A DNA stretch of 64,000 nucleotides, taken from assembly GCA_030761205.1 (NCBI GenBank), contig JAULJL010000004.1, positions 36,800,172 through 36,864,171 of the forward strand, in the 5' to 3' direction. Positions within the stretch are counted from its first letter, which is position 1. Every line of letters begins with the position of its first letter. Source of the DNA: Fremontodendron californicum. Taxonomy: Eukaryota; Streptophyta; Magnoliopsida; Malvales; Malvaceae. The translations under genes were made by a program, and so were the position numbers. Below, piece by piece: positions 57,996 to 64,000 of the stretch. The notes beneath the pieces were generated by a model. The model did not search any database and was not told where the DNA came from. It worked only from the letters and a program-made list of their open reading frames with translations.

Positions 57996-58608
57996 GGGTA
58001 AACCTGAAAAACATGCCATCAACATTATCATAATTATTAAATGATTTAATGAACAAGAATTATTTAAAAAATTATTAAAAATTATTAAAAAAGAAATTGT
58101 AAATATAAAATTATCCTTAATAAAAAAAATCTTTCCCTTCTCCTCCCAAAGACCTTTCCCCATTTTAGAAACTGAGAGACAAGAAGCAGAGCATAAGCTC
58201 TTTGTTTGGTTTTACTGTCATTGGAAGCTAAGGCTTAAAAAAGTATACTAAAAGTGTTTGTAAGTCGAGAGAAAATAAGTACAGCATAAGGGATGAAAGT
58301 CTTCGCCTTCTCTTTTTACTTCAATCGGAAGCTAACGCCTATAAAAATATACTTAAAGAGTTAGTGCTTGGGAACTTAGAGAAAAGAAGCACAACATAAA
58401 CTTCTTGTTTGATTTTACTGTTATCGAAAGTCCGAGAAAATAACACAGCATAAAGGGAAGGGAAAGGGGAAAGAAAGGGTTTTTTTTTATTAGGAATAAT
58501 TTTGTATTTATAATTTTTTTTTAATTTTTTATTTTTTTAAATAATTATTATTTATTAAATTATTTAATAATTATTGTAACGTTGATAGGTTATTTTTCAA
58601 ATTTACCC
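57996..58608. mobile_element. Foldback/MULE-like MITE with long inverted arms
   Basis: The left arm from GGGTAAACCTGAAAAACATG and the right arm (reverse complement GGGTAAATTTGAAAAATAAC) can be aligned for about 150 bases, including CATCAAC, ATAATTATTAAAT.ATTTAAT, AATTATTTAAAAAA and AAAATTATCC/TTCCTAATAAAAAAA. The core (58170-58460) holds three to four degenerate copies of a roughly 60-110 bp unit with AAGCA(C/G)A(A/G)CATAA. Long imperfect arms around a repeat core suggest a Mutator-like or foldback MITE. A clear target duplication is not seen. Confidence 0.7.
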
Positions 58609-59200
58609 TAAGATTGTTGTTACATCATGATTTTCTGTCAGATATGACGTTAGCTTCACATAGAATCTATCCTCTGAGTAGAACATTTTAGTAGGTCCCA
58701 TGTGCTTCATCTTTTTACAGATAAAAATAAAAGTATCTTCATCTGATCAGGTACGAACATCGGCACACAATTTGATGTGCTAGTTTTCCCCCTGAGCGTT
58801 GATCAGCCAGAAAGGGTCCCATCTGACCCCATTTTTATTGAAACCATCGACAATTGAAGACCGTTAATTTCTCAAGTCTGACCACTAAACACTGGACCAC
58901 GCTAATAAAATCCTACGTGTCAGAAGCTATGAGTTTGTGGGACCACAACCAACTGCAATTCACCACGTGTCAAGAAACAAAGCCGGGTTGTTGAATTGAA
59001 ATGAAGGGAGGCCGAGGAAAAGTTTTGTTTTTTTTTTTTTTTCAGTTCTCGTTCGTCTCTACATGTAATAACCTGAGGCCCCCTCCTGGCCTGCTTCGTT
59101 GTCACAATCACCAAAAACCACAAACAGGAAAGAAAAAAAAAGTTTATTGTGTTTATAAGAGGAAAGAAGAAGAGAGCGAGAGAAAGGGAGGGGTATAATA
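58609..59200. other. Promoter and 5' UTR region of the NDR kinase gene
   Basis: More GC-rich than the flanks. It contains TACGTGTCAG (58913) and CCACGTGTCAAG (58963), ACGT-core words of the G-box/ABRE kind, and a CT-rich initiator-like stretch (TCTCGTTCGTCTCTACATG) near 59045. No clear TATA box. AGAG-rich leader just before the ATG. Confidence 0.5.
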
Positions 59201-62200
59201 ATGGAGAATCATGAGGAGGAGGTGAAAGAAAGAGAAGAGGAGGAGGAGGAGGTGGAGGTGGGATCAATGGCTGGGGAGGGGGCGGAGGAGGAGGAGGAAG
59301 GTGATAATGTGACCAGCTTGACGCTTGAAAGGGTGGCTGCGGCTAAGCAGTTCATTGAAAGCCACTATAAAGCCCAAATGAAACATATCCAAGAACGCAA
59401 AGAAAGGTATATGGGAAAAAAATTGATTACTATATTATATTGCATCTATATGATTCGTTTGTTAAATGTTTTTGCATGGCCTTGAATCTTTTTATCTTTG
59501 GGTGTTTCTTTCACGAAGATCTTGTTTTGGGTGTTTTTTAGTTGAGAGTTTTTTTTTGTATGGTCTTTGATTTGGAAGCTGGAATGTGTTTAGTATTTTG
59601 ATTGCATGGGATTGGTTTTGGTATTGGGAAATTGTGATTCTTTCTTGTTAACACTTTGAATGGAAATTAATTAAAAATTTATAAAATTTGGGGTTGATCA
59701 ACGGAAATTGGTTTCTAAAAGCTTTGCTTAATTAATGAATTAATGTGGGGTAACGAGGCGCGTATATACAATCATCCAAAATAGATTGATGAAATGGATT
59801 TAAGAATTAAGAAAAACACTTAAAAAGTGTTAAAAGAAACATCAAGCTGATTGCTTGAAGTAAGTTATTGTAGGATTTGGATGGCAATGGAAATTTGCAA
59901 TGAAATAAAGAGAAAAGTGCATCTAAATCATTTAATTAACAAATTTTGAGTTTTTTCATTATCTTTTGTATCATCTATGTACATAGAAACAATTCTATAG
60001 AGTTCCCAGAACATAAACATACAATGTTAAGCACTTTCATGTAATAAGTTGAGTATAAATGTGCATTTTTTCCCCAATGAATTTGTTGGTCAAGAAATAA
60101 GTAGAGGTTACTTTTTTTACTCGATAAAAATTACATATTTATATTGCAATGCAAGTCCATTTGTTCTATTAACATCACAGCTAGAAAGGAGTTCTAAAAG
60201 AAGGAATGAAACTGCCAACAAGGCCTTGTCCATCGTTAAAAGGATCAACTGAGGCCATGTGAGGTCCAAAGTTTAAATCTGCCCGCCCCTTTTGTTTGAG
60301 TGCATAGTTTTATAAAAAAGAACCATGATGTTTGAGTTAGATATGTCACAGAAAGCGGCATTATCTTTTGCACACATGGTTTTGCCATCTCCATTTCAGT
60401 CTTCCATGACTCTGGACTCTGTGTTAAGTAGCTTTTTTCTTATAGTCTCTCCACAGAAAGAGACACTTATAAGTGGGTTGCAGTTATTCTTTTTTGTTTC
60501 CTTGTAATTATTTGTATATTTATCTTAGATGATTGTAGTTTTATAGAAGGAGACGGTTATTGAGAAGAGAATAGACTGTAAGAGTTTGACTTTGGTATAT
60601 CCTGGCAAATTTTATGAATTGCAGGCGTTTGGTTTTGGAAAAGAAGTTGGCATCTTCAGATGTTCCAGAAGAGGAACAAATCAATCTGCTGAAGGATTTG
60701 GAGCGCAAAGAGTCAGATTATATGCGGCTTAAAAGGCACAAGATTTGTGTTGATGATTTTCACCTTTTAACCATTATTGGAAGAGGGGCTTTTGGAGAGG
60801 TTAGAAATACAAACAGTTTTGATAGTGTTTATAGGACATCCTTTTGACAGTTATCTTTTTCCTTCTTTTACCGCAAGAACCATCAAGTTGTGTTGAAACT
60901 TGTGTTACATTTGCAAAACGGTTGCAAGAATTACAGCACGAAACATTCTGTTAGAATGGAAAGAAAAATAATAATTAAAAAACCTATGCCACTTGAAATC
61001 AGATTTATAAATGTTAAGCAACTAACAGATGTCAATAGCATTCATGAATGTAGTAACTGTGGTGTAGATAAAGCTAGAGATAATGATTACTAAGATTGGT
61101 GATGGTAGAATTTATGGTACTTAATGTGAATTTTAGCATGTCGCAACACTGCTAGTCATGCTGTAGGATGATTGTGAGCTAGAAGTGCTGATTAAAGATG
61201 TTCCAGACAAATACACTTTGGATTCTTCAGTTTTGTAGTATGGTTGAGACATGTCAATCCCCTTTTTTAAGGAGATTACTTGAAAATTCAAAGTTCCAGT
61301 TTTTTTATGCACTGAGGTATAGATGGTAGACCTTGAGTTTCAGGAAAAGTACAAATCCTCCAATTTAAAACTGATTGGAACCCTGTATGCTATTATTGTA
61401 TAAATCGCAGTTATACGAGTTCGAATTTAACTTCAAGGCATTCCTAAGATAAAAATTCCTTTATCACAATTTCTTTTGTTTTTTATTGCCTAGTCTTTGT
61501 TTATCACAACCTCTTCAGAGATAATCCTATTTTGCTTGGGTGATGAACTAATGATAGCAGATAAACATTGTTTCCTACTCATATAACTATTACATGTGGA
61601 TTTTGGCTGTGGCTCTTTTTTTTTTTTCTTTCTTTTCCTGCTTGAGTGCTACTCCTATCACTAGCATAATTCATTGTTATGATTTTTTTAAAATTTTAAC
61701 TGTTCTGTTATGATGTGGAAGGTTTTGGTTTGTTCATATGTTGTTGTTAGTTTACAGGTAAGATTGTGTCAAGAGAAAAAATCAGGTGATATTTTTGCCA
61801 TGAAAAAGTTGAAGAAGTCAGAAATGCTTAGCAGGGGACAGGTGAGATCTGAAATCTTTAGTCATTTATGTTCAATTTATGCATTCATGGCATTTTCAGA
61901 AATTCCATCTCCATTTTTCGTTCTACTATATGTTTTCATGATGTTGGAAAGTCTCTCTCTCATGTTGTTGTGCTACTTGTTTAATTTCTTTACACTTACA
62001 GATTTTGTGCATATAATATAGGTTGAACATGTGAGAGCTGAGAGGAATTTGCTTGCAGAAGTTGCCAGTCACTTCATTGTGAAACTCTATTATTCTTTTC
62101 AAGATACTGAGTATCTATATCTAATCATGGAGTATCTGCCTGGTGGTGACATGATGACTTTGCTAATGAGAGAAGACACCCTAACTGAGACTGTGGCTAG

Positions 62201-63879
62201 ATTTTACATTGCTCAAAGTGTTCTGGCCATTGAATCTATTCATAGGCATAATTACATTCACAGGTTAGTAGCCTTTTGTTGATTACCAACAGAAATATGG
62301 AATATTGTTACGGCTGTAATTTCTAACCTGCTGTAGCTCTTGTGAATATTATCAATATCTGACAAACATTTGCTTGTTTCTTTTTTCTTCCTCCAGAGAC
62401 ATTAAACCTGATAATCTTCTATTGGACAAAAATGGTCATTTGAAGCTCTCAGACTTTGGTCTTTGCAAGCCTCTAGACTGTAGAAGTTTATCTCCTATAA
62501 ACGAAAATGAAACCCTTGATGATGAGAATTTGAATGAATCAATGGATGTTGATGGGCACTTCCCTGAATCTGGTAGAGGAAGGCGCTGGAAAAGTCCCCT
62601 TGAACAATTGCAGCACTGGCAGCATAACAGGAGGAAATTGGTACAACCATACTTTCTTTTTGTTAAGTCACTAGTTATCATTCTAATGTGTGCATGCATA
62701 TACACAGAAAGCATGTTTGCTGATCTTATTTTAGAGAATTCCATAATCTAAACTCATAGATAGTAATATCATAATGGATGCAAATGAATTTTGTGGCTAT
62801 GCATGGAGCCATGGTGAGAGTGTTTGTACCAGAGAAATATCATTTTAAGATCTCATTAATAACTCAGATGCTTGTTCCAATGAAGTATGGAAGGACCAAA
62901 AACATGCTGGGTAATTAGGTTTAAATTCCTATGGATCATTGAGTGTATCAGTAAATGAATTTGCCAAAGTTGTTAAAACCTAAATTCTAGCCCCATTCGT
63001 TTGACATCTTTTAAGATATTGGATGAATTGAACTTTAGGATTAAGCTGATTTATTATTTCTTCCCCTTTTCTTTTGTTGCTTGTGTGCCTTGTTAGAAGG
63101 CTGCATCCTTGTTAGTAAATTTTTGGAGGGAATCAAGTAATATATCGAATTATTTATTCTGTCAATCATTCTTAGGTTGTTTTCTTCCGGTTTAAATGGC
63201 AGGCATTTTCAACAGTTGGAACACCAGATTATATTGCACCTGAAGTATTGCTGAAGAAAGGATATGGCACAGAGTGTGACTGGTATGACTTAGGATGAAT
63301 GATACCTTCTCATGAGATTTGTAAAATTTAGGTCTTGTTTCTGTCATTCTGTCATTCTTCATTTGCTTTTTTCTTATGTTTTTAATTGAATGTGGAGTTA
63401 AAGTTTTCAATGCAAACATCGTTTGTTGCAAGAAAACTTGGTTGAAGACATGTATATATCTGAATTTCACCAAGGTCTGAAAATGCCAATGAAACAAAGT
63501 CATATTCACTACAAAAGAAATTTTAATTTAAACCAAGATGAGTATTCCTTTTAGTTTGTTCTTTTCAAGATCTTTTAGACTTTAGTGTGCAAAAATGGTT
63601 AGAGAATGATCTAAAGTAAGCTGCAATTGGATATACAAAAGAGTTCTCTGAAGACTTTCTCCCACTGCAATAACAGGATAGACTTTATGGAGATGATCTT
63701 TTATGTAAATCTGTGATATGCATTGTATATAATCATAATGGATAAGGTAATTGATTTTTTCTTTAATAAATTCTAATCAGTTTACCTGTTGCAGGTGGTC
63801 ACTTGGTGCTATCATGTATGAAATGCTTGTTGGTTATCCTCCATTTTACTCTGATGATCCAGTGACGACATGCAGAAAG
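59201..63879 (+). CDS. NDR/LATS-type AGC Ser/Thr kinase, first seven exons (runs off window)
   Basis: Coding exons: 59201-59406, 60625-60799, 61758-61841, 62022-62263, 62397-62640, 63203-63282 and 63795-63879. All have GT/AG introns and phases that join, giving 372 codons so far. Residues 1-36 are very Glu-rich. Then comes the NDR N-terminal regulatory helix that binds MOB proteins (TLERVAAAKQFIESHYKAQM, RKERR). Kinase motifs: G-loop GRGAFGEV (121-128, split by an intron), ATP Lys K143 (FAMKKLKK), alpha-C Glu E162, HRDIKPDN (235-242) and DFG (255-257). Between DFG and APE is a long acidic/basic insert (about 258-317), typical of NDR kinases and autoinhibitory in the family. The activation segment AFSTVGTPDYIAPE carries S320, the autophosphorylation site in relatives. 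Last visible residues: YPPFYSDDPVTTCRK. The hydrophobic motif lies beyond the window. Plant NDR kinases act with MOB1 in growth and polarity. Confidence 0.95.
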
Positions 63880-64000
63880 GTTTTATTTGCTTTAATGTGC
63901 CCTTTTTCATAACACCATTATATCTTGTCTTCCTCATTGTTATGCTTCTTTCTGTTGTTTTGGTAGTCTTCACAATAATTTTAAGGTAATGTGTTTGATA

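Overview
This is an AT-rich stretch of plant nuclear DNA, most likely from a eudicot. The evidence is spliced genes with GT/AG introns, a MIR156 hairpin, a CC-NB-ARC-LRR resistance gene, a family-91 type UDP-glycosyltransferase, an NDR-type AGC kinase, and dense nested transposons. I cannot name the species from the sequence.

Layout. (1) 52-3134: the 3' part of a lycopene epsilon-cyclase gene, now a pseudogene with two nonsense codons and a one-base insertion. (2) 5137-7833: an intact single-exon CNL gene. (3) 7834-12600: repeat-rich and without genes. (4) 12848-12957: a MIR156 stem-loop with a TATA box about 200 bp upstream. (5) 14120-43226: a same-strand array of three related UGT copies broken up by transposons. 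Copy A (14120-14858) is a fragment with a 350-bp insertion. Copy B (20300-27215) is split by a small retroposon and by a 5.9-kb Helitron. Copy C (41823-43226) is intact. A degraded Copia element (16286-19960) lies between A and B. A 12.1-kb Gypsy-type element (27358-39505) lies just 3' of B. (6) 43227-55780: pieces of a LINE and of a U-box kinase gene, two PIF/Harbinger-type elements, and several dispersed repeats. (7) 55897-57435: an intact gene for an ALP1/HARBI1-like domesticated transposase. (8) 57996-58608: a foldback element. (9) 59201 onward: the first seven coding exons of an NDR/LATS-type AGC kinase that runs off the window.

The most striking object is the Helitron at 21222-27127. 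It lies on the minus strand, its ends fit the Helitron rules (TC start, CTAA end after a hairpin, insertion between A and T), and the UGT reading matter resumes on its far side. It carries exons from a CDC48 ATPase gene, an exon I do not recognise, and exons from an RGG-box (RGGA/Stm1-like) RNA-binding protein gene. All are in the Helitron's own orientation, all keep splice sites, and their phases join into one stop-free reading frame. It looks like a candidate chimeric gene in the making.

The Gypsy-type element has LTRs that differ by only about two dozen substitutions, yet its gag-like DUF7745 frame has four in-frame stops and no pol is visible. This suggests a non-autonomous family mobilised in trans. 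Its 3' internal region holds three separate tandem-repeat arrays.
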